This document shows positions 33,486 to 44,399 of a stretch of 64,000 bases of DNA, in pieces. The notes beneath the pieces are model-generated. The model ran no database searches. It was given only the letters and a program-made list of their open reading frames with translations, and had not been told where the DNA came from. The translations under genes and the position numbers were made by a program. Location of the stretch: NCBI GenBank assembly GCA_029255685.2, contig CM055314.2, positions 2,870,399 to 2,934,398 of the forward strand. The letters run 5' to 3'. The DNA is from Silene conica. Its lineage: Eukaryota; Streptophyta; Magnoliopsida; Caryophyllales; Caryophyllaceae. How positions within the stretch are numbered: position 1 is the stretch's first letter; every line of letters starts with the position of its first letter.

Positions 33486-36438
33486 ATGCCTCCCAGGAGA
33501 GAAACCAACACTAATAATGTATCGCGAGAGGAATACGATCGCCTAGTAGCAATGAACGCTGCTCTCCTAGCTAGGATTGGGGCAAACACTCAATCGGACG
33601 CAATCAAAATGAGCAATAACATCTCTAGGCATAACCCCACCAAGTACGATGGGGAAGGAGCACCGAGTCTACTTGCCGAGTGGTGCCGTGAGTTCGAAAG
33701 TATCTCCGAACTGCTGTCTGTACCAGCATCAATGAAGGTGGACCAAGCTGTATTCTATCTGAAGGGTACAGCTAGGTTATGGTGGAATAACAATAAAGAA
33801 GAAATCAAGGCAGCTGCAGAAGAGATCGGTTCAGAATATGTGCGCTGGGAGGAGTTCAGGGGGATTTTATCCTCTAAGTTCGTGCCGGAACATGTAAAAG
33901 GGAAGCTGAGAGCAGAGTTCGATTCATTCCAAATGGCTGAAGGGATGACTGTGGAGGAGTATCACAGTAAGTTTTTACAGCTGGCAGAGAATGTAGCTGA
34001 CCTAGGCTACACACAGGAGATGTTAGCAGCAAGGTTTGAGAAGGGACTGACTCTCAATATCAAGAGAAGCATGCTAGCAACCAAGCCCACGACCGTGGAA
34101 GATATCTATGAAAGGGCTGGCCAGGCAGAAAGGCTAGCTGACCAGATTAAGGAGGAAGAGAAGACTAAGGGTGATAAGAGGAAGGCTGAATCTGGAGTCG
34201 AAAGCTCAGGGAACAAGAAATCAAACAACCAGTATCGGTCATTTTTCTCCAACAGTGCACCTGGAGGAAATGGCAACCGAGGAGGGAACCGATCCACATC
34301 TGGGGCAAGTAGTGCGGTCCTTACATGCTTTAAATGTGGAAGGGCCGGACACAAGCAAATCAATTGTTGGTCGGGAACTCAGAGTGCGGGAAGCAGTTAT
34401 CAAAGGAGTAATCAAGGCAGTGGTTTTCGAACACCAAATACGGGTTATGGGAATAACAGATCTGGAGGTAGCAACTATCAGCGAAACAACAATAATTACA
34501 ACAACCAGAACCGCTACCAAGGAAATCAGGGTAGTGGCAATGGTAACTTCCAGAAGACTTTAGCAGAAGCTAGTAACCAGAGCGGTGCGGGATCTGTGAA
34601 CCAGAGCGGGGCGAAGAAAAGTGGGACCCTGTTTATGATGGGCAAGGAGGCTGCAGAGGAGGATGCACATGTAGTCACTGGTACATTTCTAGTACATTCT
34701 TTTCCTACTTTCGTTTTATTTGATTCCGGTGCGTCGCATTCTTTCATATCTGTAGAGCATGCTAGGGCTATAGGACTCAATGTATATAGTAGTATAGCTG
34801 ATTCTGTAACTATACCATCTGGGGAGTCCATAGCTTGTAATAGGGTTTACACCAATGTAATGATCCAAGTAGGAGATGTAAGTTTTGAGTCGAATCTGAT
34901 AGAATTTCCGCTGGGTGGCTTTGAGGTGATACTGGGTATGGATTGGCTGAAAAAGTATAAAGCCTACATTGACTGCTATCAAGGGAAGATCACTTTGAGA
35001 GGACCCAGAGGAGTGAGGGTATCTTACAAGGGATATTCTGTAAAGCCTAAACTGAAGCTGATAACCATCAACGCGCTGAAGACTTGCCTGAAGAGGGGTG
35101 ATGAGATGTTGTTGTGTCATGTGAGAGATTTGATGGCGGAGAAGCCCCAAGCCAGTGAGATCGAGGTTGTAAGAGATTTTGAAGACGTGTTTCCAGACGA
35201 AATTCCTGGGTTACCGCCAAAGAGGGACTTAGATTTTGGCATTGACCTGAAACCTGGGGCTGAGCCAATTTCCAAAGCACCTTATCGCATGGGACCTAAG
35301 GAATTGGAGGAGTTGAGAAAGCAGCTGGATGAACTAGCGAGCAAGGGATACGTTAGACCAAGTGTGTCACCCTGGGGAGCACCAGTTTTGTTTGTAAAGA
35401 AGAAGGACGGAACCATGAGATTGTGCGTGGATTATAGGGAGCTTAACAATGTGACGATCAAAAATCGGTATCCTTTACCTCGCATCGATGATCTTTTTGA
35501 CCAGTTGAGTGGGGCTGGTGTGTTTTCTAAGATCGATTTGAGGTCAGGGTACCATCAGCTGAGAATCAAAGATGCAGATATTCACAAGACTGCGTTCAGG
35601 TCGAGGTATGGGCATTATGAATTTGTGGTGATGCCATTTGGTTTGACTAATGCACCTGCTGTTTTCATGGATTTGATGAACAGAGTGTTTAGTCCTTACC
35701 TGGACCAGTTTGTGGTGGTGTTCATTGATGACATCTTAGTGTATTCGAAGAACAGAGAAGAGCATGCTAAACATTTGAGCTTGGTGTTACAGACTTTGAG
35801 GGATCATCAATTATATGCCAAGTTGAGTAAGTGCGAATTCTGGCTCGAGAAAGTTGCTTTTCTGGGGCATGTGGTGTCTAAGGAGGGTGTATCTGTTGAC
35901 CCTAGCAAGATTGAGGCTGTTTCAAAATGGGAGCGACCAAGGAATGTGGCTGACATCCGTAGTTTCTTGGGTTTGGCCGGTTATTACAGGAGATTCGTGA
36001 AAGACTTTTCAAAGATAGCCAAACCAATGACTTCGTTGATGCGGAAAGAGAACAGATTCGTCTGGGATGAGAGCTGTGAGAAGGCATTTCTAGACCTGAA
36101 GGAGCGTCTCACCACAGCTCTTATCCTTGCTTTGCCAGAAGGAAGTGAGAATTTTGAAGTATACACCGATGCTTCAAAGAAGGGACTGGGTTGTGTACTG
36201 ATGCAAAATGGGAGAGTAATCGCCTATGCTTCTAGACAGCTGAAGCCTTATGAGGAGAATTATCCAACGCATGATTTGGAGCTGGGAGCAGTGGTTTTTG
36301 CACTAAAACTGTGGCGACATTATCTCTATGGAGCTACATTTAAGGTGTATTCCGATCATAAGAGCTTAAAATACATTTATACCCAGAGAGAGCTGAACAT
36401 GCGTCAGAGGAGGTGGATAGAGCTTATTGGAGACTATG
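33486..36438 (+). CDS. gag-pol of the outer chromovirus, N-terminal part
   Basis: ATG at 33486 (MPPRRET) is preferred to an in-frame ATG 33 bp upstream, as MPPR starts are usual in this clade. Domains in order: retrotransposon gag (about residues 88-190, around WWNNNKEE), CCHC zinc knuckle [14 protein letters not shown] (281-294), aspartic protease with FDSGASHSF (about 412), reverse transcriptase (about 600-765) with FIDD at 746 in place of the usual YVDD, and RNase H with [10 protein letters not shown] (about 891). The frame breaks at residue 984 where the inner element enters, at the first base of an Asp codon; it resumes in phase at 48407. No other stop or frameshift seen. Confidence 0.92.
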
Positions 36439-38144
36439 TGATGAGCTCCATTTTGGTCATCATTTCCTTTGCATTTTCTTTGTTTTCGGTCACGATTCGG
36501 CCTCGATTTGCGTGTCTTGAGGTGTTTTTACGTCCGTTGCCTCGTATATTCCTATTCTGTCCAATTTTTGTAGGCATTACGGCGGGGGCGAAGAAACGAG
36601 ACAAATCGACCCGAATTTGGAGCGATTTATGAAGAATTGTGAAGGATTTGTGATTGTTGCCTCCCAGGCCCTCCCAGCCGGTCCCCAACCGGCGGCCGGT
36701 CGGCCGGCTGGGAGCTCTGACTTAGGATTTTTGGCGTAAAAGAAGAGAAAATGCAGATTCATGGAACAAGGCCCCCAGCCGGTGGCCAACCGGCAGCCGG
36801 TCAGCCGGCTGGGGAGGCTTTCCTATACTTAGCCAAATTCGAAGAATGAAGAAAATGAATTGTTGGGCAGAACTCTGAAAAAGGACTCCCAGCCGGTGGA
36901 CAACCGGCAGCCGGTCCACCGGCTGAGGGGACCTGTGCTGAAAGAAGTTTGAAGAAAAAATCAGAGCTGAAAGATAGGCTTCCCAGCCGGTGCCAGACCG
37001 GCAGCCGGCCGGTCGGCTGGGAATGCATGATCATTGAAGAAAATTGAAGAAAAACTCAGAACTCAGATTTGGGCTCTCAGCCGGTCCACCACCGGCGGCC
37101 GGTCGACCGGCTGGGAAGCATTTTTCGTATTTCCGCACTCTATATAAACCCGCACTTGTGTAGACTTATTGACGTAACTTTTACACACTTTTCTAGGGTT
37201 TTTGCACTGTTCCATTGTTTTATACTTAGACTCAAAAAACTCTCTTAATATTTTAATCCTCTTTAGATCTTAGTTTAATCTTTCAATATTAGTTAATCCT
37301 TTCTTAGTAATTCTCTTAGCTTTGTTCTTGGGCAATTTGAGAAGACTCTTATTGGGTTGTAATTTGAGGGTTTGAGAAAATCCTCCAAGTTGTAATCCAA
37401 GTTCCTTGCTTTTTCCTTATTATTGGTATAATCTTCTTCATCTCTACTTTATCTTTGCTTTTCCTTTAAGTTTTGTTTGTTTAATTGTTTAGTCTTACTT
37501 AATCCAACATGTCTAGCAATTCCTCATCATTTGTTTACATACTTATGTTAGCCATGTGTGAGTAGTTCCCCTACTAGGGTTAGGGGTGTGCTTTGGTTTG
37601 TTGTTAGCTATGAATCTTGCTTAGGGTTATGATTTGGTTCTCTTCTTTGCTAGGTTTTCATTTATGCATGTTACATGTTTGATGAAATGTCACAACGATG
37701 GTTGGACATTATTCTCATTGTTGTTGGCCTTTGATGATAGTCTAGGGCTTTCGCGGACATGTATATTTGTTAGGTTGGCCCTATTTGTAGCGAAAGCTAG
37801 AATAGGGATCGACTTTAGGGGAGTCAAATCGATAGACGAGACAAACCTAGGCCTAGTATAGTGGAGACCTTAGATTCCCTTGCATGATTCGTTACCAACC
37901 TACCTTAGTACCCCCGACACCTTAGTATCTTTTATCCATCGATTTCATCTTGACACTTGTGCTCTAATTTATCTTTAGTAGTTGTTAATCAATCACAAAC
38001 TTATTACCCAACTCGAGCTCGAACTAGAACTTAAATATACAACTTCCCCACCGTCTTTTGGGTTCGACCCTAAATTATACTACTTAATTTGGGAGTTTAT
38101 AAATTGTTTTTGGTGCCGGAATCGACGGCAAAATCCGGTCATCA
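36439..38144 (+). repeat. 5' LTR of the inner element
   Basis: 1706 bp. U3 has five GC-rich double palindromes (36671-37116) just before the TATA box TATATAAA (37141-37148). The rest, presumably R/U5, is T-rich and without palindromes. Identical by eye to 46696-48401 except one base. Confidence 0.92.
36671..37116. repeat. Five CCGG-rich double-palindrome modules in U3 of the 5' LTR
   Basis: Modules at 36671-36714, 36773-36814, 36888-36927, 36981-37022 and 37075-37116. Each is about 40-44 bp: CCCAGCCGGT, a short variable loop, the inner palindrome ACCGGCNGCCGGT, a 2-4 base loop and CCGGCTGGG. The outer arms can pair as a 7-9-bp GC stem with a second hairpin inside. Spacers are A/G-rich (GAAGAAAA type). 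They end immediately upstream of the TATA box. Confidence 0.85.
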
Positions 38145-38166
38145 AAATGGCGCCGTTGTCGGGGAC
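38145..38166 (+). promoter_or_regulatory. Primer-binding site (tRNA-Asp type) of the inner element
   Basis: TGGCGCCGTTGTCGGGGA, 3 bp after the LTR, resembles the tRNA-Asp-complementary site of Athila/Tat-lineage elements with one deviation (T in GTTGTCG). Confidence 0.8.
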
Positions 38167-38329
38167 GGTGTTTAGAAGTTGTGTAGTTTAGTTTTAGTTT
38201 TAGTCTTGAGTTAGTTGAGCTTGCTTTTGTTTTGATAAAAGATTTGGTAGTTATTTGTAGAGTGCTTGTTTTATTGCTCACCCTAGTGTTTGATAAACAC
38301 TAGGACGACTAATTGGCTTGCTAAGTTTT

Positions 38330-41300
38330 ATGCCTAGGGGTGACTCTAGCTCTTTGTTGTCATCTTCCGAACCGGAGAGGCTCTTTCGGGCCCTAAGGAG
38401 GAAGACTATTGCAAGGGTGAGAATTGCGTCCCAAGCTTCTACTAGCCAAAACAACCCCTCTTCATCCGAACCACCAAGTCCCAATCAAAGCAATCCTAGC
38501 CCAACGTCCGAAAGTTTTGACAATCCGTTTTATCAATCACCACCACAATCACCACACTTCCCAAACAACCATCAAATTCACATAATGGCCGCTCTTCGTG
38601 ATTATAACCGGCCCAATCACAATGACACCACCAATCCAATCAACTTCGGGGTTCTTGTTCCTCAAAATTTCGAAATACATCCTTCCCAAATGAGTTCAAT
38701 CGAAAAGAATGCCTTTAGCGGGGCTTCCCACGAAGATGCTCATGGGCATCTAAGAAAATTCAAGGGTAAAGTCGCGATGATAAAGAAGACCGGAGTACCC
38801 GAGGAGACATTAAGGCTTATGCTTTTCCCCTATTCCTTAACCGACAAGGCCGATAGGTGGTTAAATGTCCATGCTCCAAATACATTCACCACATGGGATG
38901 ACTTGGCAACGGCTTTCCTTGCCAAGTACTACCCATCATCCAAGACCGCGATGCTCCGGAATGAGATAACACAGTTTCAACAAGACGAGGGAGAGTCTTT
39001 GGGAGAAGCTTGGGATAGATACCAAGATTTGCTAGCCAAGTGCCCACACCACGGGATACCACCTTGGTACACAACTCAAACTTTTTTCCAAACCCTTCTC
39101 TCCCGGACTAAGGAAATGGTTAATGCATCGGCGGGTGGTAGCTTTGACCACTTGCCACATGAGGAAGGAACGGAACTCATCAAGAAGATTGTTGATTCGG
39201 AGGAAAACTATGGTACTAGGGGGAATGTCTTGAGGAAGAGTAGTAAGTACCCTAGTGAGCACCTTTCCAATGCTAAGGCAAACGAAGAAACCAATGCCAA
39301 ATTGGACTTGTTAACCAAGAAATTGGAAGAGTTGACAAAGGGCTCCGCCACCAAAGAAACCAAGAGCAAAGTCCCGGGAATGTACCAAGTTAATAGTGTT
39401 GTTTCATGTGACTTATGTGGGGGATGCGGGCATACTTTTGATGTGTGTGCAAACAACAATTCCTATGAGGGAAGTGAGAGTATGGAGGAGGTATATGCTT
39501 TCCAAGCCTTTAACAACCCAAAAAACCCAAATACTTTCAACCCAAATTCGAACTATTACCATCAAGGTATCCGAGGAAGTCCCTATATGAGCTACAAAAG
39601 TACCAATGTGTTGAATCCTCATCAAATCCAACAACCTCAAGGGCAAAATCCCCCCGGTTTTCAACCAAGGGGAGGAAACTTCAACCCGAGAAACAATTAC
39701 AGCAACAACTTTTACCAAGGGAATCAAACCAACCAAGCCAATCAAGGCTTTCAACAAAGTTTCAATGACCCGAACTTTAATCCAAATTTCCAAAACAACC
39801 AAAACCCACAAAATTTCAATGCAAATTTCAATAACAACAACCCAAACTTCAACAACCAAAACAACAACCAATACCATAACCAACAAAATTTCCACAACCC
39901 AAACCACCAACAAAACTTCCACAACAACAATTTCAACAATCAAAGTCTCAATGACCAAAATTTCAACCAACCATTTCCTAACCACCACCAAAACCCAAAC
40001 TTCAACAACCAAGGTCCCAAAGCAAATCAACAAAATGGGGGTGCAAGGAATGACTACGGGTTTCCCTTGCCCCTTACCAACACACCTCATCAAGATCTCT
40101 CAAGTGACTCCCAAGTTGGAGAGTTGCTTAAACTTGTGAAAGGCATGCAAGCGACACATAATCAAGAAATGATGAATTTGAAGACGGCAAATCAAAAAGA
40201 GATCCGGGAGATGGAGGCTAGAGTTGCTTCACAAGCCTTAGCCAACCCGCAAAGGCCACCGGGCGGCTTTCTTGCCCAAGGTCAAAGCTCCCGGGATGCT
40301 TCAAAACCACATGGTGTCAATGCTATTACGACAAGCAAGAATGAGCAACCAATGCTTGAGAGGAGAGATGATGAAGGAGGATCGAAGGTAGAGCAAGTTA
40401 TGACGGTATTAGGGAGAGGAAGTGAGAAATGTGTTGAGGAGGAGGTGATGGTGATGGTGTCCAACACTCCTCCGGATGATTGTAATGAAGTCGACATTGA
40501 TGGCTTAGACTTTGTGATGCAACAAGTCTTGAACATTCCAAAGAAGAAAATAGATGAAGGGAAAGAGAACATGGAGAAAGGAAAAAGTGTTGTCGAAGAA
40601 GAGTCCGAGCATGGAGAAGGCCTCATTGAGAGGAGAGTTTGTGAGTTCTTCCGAAAAATTACAAGAGGAGATCCTCGTTGTGAGGAATTGATGAAGCTTG
40701 TAGAGGAGGTGGAGGCAACAATCCCCTCCCGAGGAAAGAAAAGAGAAGTAAATGCAATCATGTCCGCCAAGAAAGTCCCATGCACCCTCCCCATCAAACT
40801 CGGAGACCCGGGTAGCTTTTCGATAAGTTGCCATGTTGGAGGGAAGAAGATTGATAATGCATTATGTGACTTGGGAGCCGGCGTGAGTGTTATGCCTCTA
40901 GCTATGGCCAAGAAATTGGATGTCAAGAGTTTGTCTCCCGCTACAACTCCTATCACTCTTGCGGATGGTACCGAAAAACTTCCTCTAGGGGTGCTTGAAG
41001 ATGCTATCGTCAAGGTGGGGAATCTATCCATTCCCACCGACTTCGTGATATTAGACGTCCCCGTCGGTAGTAGCTCCTTCGTGATACTCGGTAGGCCATT
41101 CTTGGCCACCGGAGGAGCGACTATTGATGTGAAGAGAGGAAAGTTATCATTCGAAGTGGGAGAGCAAGTGGCGGAGTTTGAACTTCCGGAAGCTCCCGAT
41201 GCATGTTCCAAGGAGAAGAAAGTTGGCATGGTTGCAAGTTTGTTGGTGAATGATGTCCCTAAGATGTTTGATGAGAAGGGAATCATGAAAAGTATGACCT

Positions 41301-41590
41301 TGAAGAATGAGGATGCTAGTCTTACTAGCGGGAAGTTGATTAGTCCGAAGAAAAGAGACCATGATAAAGATCAAGGAAGACCAAGTTGTGCTAGTTCTTT
41401 TAAAGACCCTTTGGTTGAAAAAGGGGACCTAGAGGAGCTAATTGCCGGAAAAGATGTCAAAGCTCGAAAGTTGATAATGAGCAAGATGGAAACTCGAAGT
41501 GAGAGCAAAGTGGAAGCCCCGTCCGCGGCTTTTGACCTTTTCTTAAGGTCCCTAGCTAGCATGGACGAGGTCTCAACCTACAAGACTTGA
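38330..41590 (+). CDS. gag-protease polyprotein of the inner element
   Basis: 1086 residues from ATG 38330 (MPRGDSS; a second in-frame ATG lies 12 bp upstream) to TGA. Retrotransposon gag domain at about residues 157-275 (LFPYSLTDKADRWL, AFLAKYYP). Zinc knuckle CDLCGGCGHTFDVC near residue 359. An Asn/Gln-rich low-complexity block at about 390-570 dominated by NF and NQ repeats. Aspartic protease with CDLGAGVSVMP near residue 845 and FVILGRPFLATGG further on. The frame stops before any reverse transcriptase. It would make virus-like-particle and protease functions only (family inference). Confidence 0.87.
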   Translation: MPRGDSSSLLSSSEPERLFRALRRKTIARVRIASQASTSQNNPSSSEPPSPNQSNPSPTSESFDNPFYQSPPQSPHFPNNHQIHIMAALRDYNRPNHNDTTNPINFGVLVPQNFEIHPSQMSSIEKNAFSGASHEDAHGHLRKFKGKVAMIKKTGVPEETLRLMLFPYSLTDKADRWLNVHAPNTFTTWDDLATAFLAKYYPSSKTAMLRNEITQFQQDEGESLGEAWDRYQDLLAKCPHHGIPPWYTTQTFFQTLLSRTKEMVNASAGGSFDHLPHEEGTELIKKIVDSEENYGTRGNVLRKSSKYPSEHLSNAKANEETNAKLDLLTKKLEELTKGSATKETKSKVPGMYQVNSVVSCDLCGGCGHTFDVCANNNSYEGSESMEEVYAFQAFNNPKNPNTFNPNSNYYHQGIRGSPYMSYKSTNVLNPHQIQQPQGQNPPGFQPRGGNFNPRNNYSNNFYQGNQTNQANQGFQQSFNDPNFNPNFQNNQNPQNFNANFNNNNPNFNNQNNNQYHNQQNFHNPNHQQNFHNNNFNNQSLNDQNFNQPFPNHHQNPNFNNQGPKANQQNGGARNDYGFPLPLTNTPHQDLSSDSQVGELLKLVKGMQATHNQEMMNLKTANQKEIREMEARVASQALANPQRPPGGFLAQGQSSRDASKPHGVNAITTSKNEQPMLERRDDEGGSKVEQVMTVLGRGSEKCVEEEVMVMVSNTPPDDCNEVDIDGLDFVMQQVLNIPKKKIDEGKENMEKGKSVVEEESEHGEGLIERRVCEFFRKITRGDPRCEELMKLVEEVEATIPSRGKKREVNAIMSAKKVPCTLPIKLGDPGSFSISCHVGGKKIDNALCDLGAGVSVMPLAMAKKLDVKSLSPATTPITLADGTEKLPLGVLEDAIVKVGNLSIPTDFVILDVPVGSSSFVILGRPFLATGGATIDVKRGKLSFEVGEQVAEFELPEAPDACSKEKKVGMVASLLVNDVPKMFDEKGIMKSMTLKNEDASLTSGKLISPKKRDHDKDQGRPSCASSFKDPLVEKGDLEELIAGKDVKARKLIMSKMETRSESKVEAPSAAFDLFLRSLASMDEVSTYKT

Positions 41591-41856
41591 TGATTGATCA
41601 TGAAAGGTTTGGTGGAGTCACTCAACAACCACCGGTTGTAAGTATTAGTTCTCTTTAGTTCATCTAGTTTACATGTTAGTTTCTTTATTAGTTCGGTTTT
41701 AGTTTAATTTTTAGGTTGCATGAGATGTTTGGATATGTTTGTTGCTTGTTTGTGGAAGATTCATGGGTATAGTCGGAGGATTATTGGCGTAACCGTTGTA
41801 GGCAAAGTTGATTTTTATGTTCAAATTAAATTATTTCTCGAAATAGTGTACAGGTA

Positions 41857-42447
41857 CTCTCAGCCGGCCCACCGGCCGACGGTACCATACCGGCTGGGAG
41901 GACCTGGGCACATTTCCGTTTTTGATAGTTTATTTGGACAGATTTCAGATTTTGCATCCCCAGCCTGTACCTAACCGGCAGCCGGTCCACCGGCTAAGAA
42001 GGCGAGTTCTTTATTCAAAAATCAAATTACAAGGAGAAATGATTCCCAGCCTGTAGGCCGGCAGCCGGTCCACCGGCTGAGAATCAGGAATGTGTGAACA
42101 TACTTGAAGAAAAAAGCAAGGAGAAGGGACTCTCAGCCGGTCGGCCGGCAGCCGGTCCACCGGCTGGGAGTGTTTTTGTATGTGAAGGATCCGAAGAAAA
42201 GAAGAAGGAGTTGGACTCTCAGCCGGTCGGCCGGCAGCCGGTCCGCCGGCTGGGAGTGTTTTTGTGAGTAAGAAAAGAAGAAGAGGAGAAGTGGAAATTG
42301 AAGACCTGATTTTGAGCCGGTCGGCCGGCGGCCGGGCCGCCGGCTCATAATCAAAGCCCTTTGAAAAAAGATCGAAAAAATCAAAAAATTTTGAAACCCT
42401 CACTCTCAGCCGGTCGACCGGCGGCCGGTCCCAGACCGGCTGAGAGT
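41857..42447. repeat. Seven CCGG-rich double-palindrome modules upstream of ORF2
   Basis: Modules at 41857-41900, 41958-41997, 42041-42085, 42130-42170, 42216-42256, 42314-42347 and 42403-42447. The layout matches the LTR modules: (C)TCAGCCGGT, GGCCGGCAGCCGGTC, CACCGGCTG(G/A)GAG, with AG-rich spacers. The 42314 copy is shortest and almost pure CCGG/GGCC. They end about 210 bp before the ATG of ORF2. Confidence 0.85.
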
Positions 42448-42656
42448 CGTCTGTCGCGAAAATTAAAGCTCGATACCCCTCTTTTCTTTCTCATTTCTAC
42501 CTCATTTCTTAACCATTTCCCTTCATTTCTTCTTCATCCTTCCTTATTTTCTCCTCTCCATTCATCCTTTACCCTCAAATACTCCCTCAAACTTCACCAA
42601 ACTCTCTCAAATCAAAACCCCCTTTATTCCCTCATCACCTTATCCTTCAATTAACC

Positions 42657-44396
42657 ATGTCGGGAAGAACAGAAAGGCGATCCAAATCAAGGCACGACCC
42701 AAGGGTGGAGCAAGAATATGAAAATGTAATGGGAAGTGGCAACATTGGCCCGGATCCTTGCTTTCCCGGTCTCACATTTGCCTCAATCCAACAAAAAGGT
42801 AATTTCACTTACTTTAAGAATCGCCCCCTTCACCCAACTAGGTTCATTGATAGAGCCGGATTGAGAGAATTAGGGATTGAGAAAATAACGGCGGCTCTTT
42901 TTGAGGGTTTAGGAATGAAAACCTTGTATGAGACAAAACCGGTTCACACTTCTCCCCGGTTAACTTGGGAATTTTTGAGTTCTTTGGTTGTGACTAAAAA
43001 CCGAACTTTGGGGAAAGTTGCATTTCTTGAGTTCCGATTGATGAATAGGGAACATCGTCTCACCTTAGATGAATTTGCTTTGATTTTTGGGCTAGACGGA
43101 AAATTAGCCATTAAGCCTCCGGAGGGCTTTGATACTGAGCTTATTTGGACAGCCATAACCGGTCTTGTAAGTGATAGAAGTCGAAAGAAACCGGCTAATA
43201 GGGTGCATTTGGCACCGATTAGAATTTGGCATAGGTTCATGGGGTGGACCGTTTTCTCTAGGGATGAGCCTCACAACTTCACTACTACTGAGCTTGAAAT
43301 AATTGGTTCTTACTTGGTTGGTGGCCCGAAATTGAACATTGCTCACCATATGGCCCTTCACTTGAGTAGGTTGGCATCCCAACCTCAGCTTACTACCCCC
43401 ATTTGTGTTGGGGGGATGGTCACCTTGATTGCCAACAACCGTTGTCAGCGGCACTTCACGGTCGACTTCATTCAGGGCGAGAATGTGCTATCTAGCCGAT
43501 ACTTGCAGGATGCTTTGGGGTGGGTGCGTTATAACCCCAGTGATCGCAAGGAGTATTGGCAGATTCGGGTTGACAACAAGTTCAAGAATTCAGTTCCTTT
43601 GCCAAACACCGAGTTGATGAGAGTTGTGCCGGGGAAGACCTCTTACCTCCTTGATATTGAGGCGGACCCCGAGGACCTTCCCCCAGACCAGCGTGCCCCT
43701 AGAGTCTACACCAGAGACAGAGTCGGTGCCACTCCTTCTGACCTTCCTTTTGAGCAGTTTCAGCAGCCCCCCATTTCCATGTCCCAGTTTCAGAGTGGTC
43801 CCTCATACTTCCAGGGATCCACCTCCGCCTCCGGTCCATCTTCTTCTTCATGCCCCCCAGAGCTTATTGATTTCATGGCACGAGTTGACTTGGGCATGAA
43901 GACTGCAGCAGATCTAGCGGACCAGCGCCAAGCCATAGCCGATGAGCGGCATAGGGATTTGACTTATAGGCTTGATTACCTCTACTATGATCAAGCCTAT
44001 GGTACATTTCCGAGTTATGATCGGTCCGTCCGCGAGGGTTACCATCATCCCGATGGTGGTCACCCATCATACTACATGCCTCCGGATAGGGGTTATGTGC
44101 CTCCTGAGGGTCGTTTTTACGGGGAGATTAACGTCACCCCGGGTTATTTTTCAAACCCGATTTTTCCCCCCAACTTTCGGGGAAATGAGGATTCGGGCCC
44201 TCCGAGGCATTCATCCTTCCATGGCGGGTATGGTGATGCGGGAGCTAGTGGATCTCATGCCTCCCCCTTCCGCGATTTCGTGAACAACCCTAGCGACTTC
44301 ATGGTCGTTGATGGAGGCCATGGGAATGATGAAGGTGGCGGTGATGAAGGTGATGGTAATGAAGTTGACGGTGATGAAGATGATGGTGATGAGTGA
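42657..44396 (+). CDS. Inner element ORF2, Athila/plant-transposon type protein
   Basis: 579 residues from ATG 42657 to TGA. The N-terminal half (RFIDRAGLRELGI, LTWEFLSSLVV, HRLTLDEFALIFGLDG, NIAHHMALHLSRLA) resembles the plant-specific ATHILA ORF-1 / putative plant transposon domain, whose biochemical role is unknown. The C-terminal part is low complexity: Ser/Pro-rich, a coiled stretch (TAADLADQRQAIADERHR), Tyr/Gly/Pro-rich, then an acidic Asp/Gly/Glu tail. No clear transmembrane segment. The 5' leader is CT-rich (about 42470-42655). It lies where Athila elements often carry an env-like ORF, but identity as env is not supported. Confidence 0.78.
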   Translation: MSGRTERRSKSRHDPRVEQEYENVMGSGNIGPDPCFPGLTFASIQQKGNFTYFKNRPLHPTRFIDRAGLRELGIEKITAALFEGLGMKTLYETKPVHTSPRLTWEFLSSLVVTKNRTLGKVAFLEFRLMNREHRLTLDEFALIFGLDGKLAIKPPEGFDTELIWTAITGLVSDRSRKKPANRVHLAPIRIWHRFMGWTVFSRDEPHNFTTTELEIIGSYLVGGPKLNIAHHMALHLSRLASQPQLTTPICVGGMVTLIANNRCQRHFTVDFIQGENVLSSRYLQDALGWVRYNPSDRKEYWQIRVDNKFKNSVPLPNTELMRVVPGKTSYLLDIEADPEDLPPDQRAPRVYTRDRVGATPSDLPFEQFQQPPISMSQFQSGPSYFQGSTSASGPSSSSCPPELIDFMARVDLGMKTAADLADQRQAIADERHRDLTYRLDYLYYDQAYGTFPSYDRSVREGYHHPDGGHPSYYMPPDRGYVPPEGRFYGEINVTPGYFSNPIFPPNFRGNEDSGPPRHSSFHGGYGDAGASGSHASPFRDFVNNPSDFMVVDGGHGNDEGGGDEGDGNEVDGDEDDGDE

Positions 44397-44399
44397 CCA

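Noticed and set aside
36577..37034. Minus-strand proteins with repeated ADRLPVGHRLG-type segments
   Set aside because: These are read-outs of the GC palindromic modules in an arbitrary frame and repeat in the other LTR; no gene structure.
36671..37116. CRISPR-like array of spaced repeats
   Set aside because: Repeat units are imperfect palindromes in a plant retrotransposon LTR with variable loops; CRISPR does not occur in nuclear plant genomes.
39413..40139. Long overlapping ORFs (226 aa minus, 124 aa plus) opposite gag
   Set aside because: They are shadows of the Asn/Gln-rich coding repeat, with low-complexity V/L or T/I composition.
40282..41286. 334-aa minus-strand ORF
   Set aside because: It lies wholly antisense to the protease part of the inner gag ORF and shows no domain of its own.
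42657..44396. Envelope protein
   Set aside because: Position is env-like for Athila, but I see no signal peptide or clear transmembrane segment, and the N-terminal half fits a plant transposon domain of unknown role.
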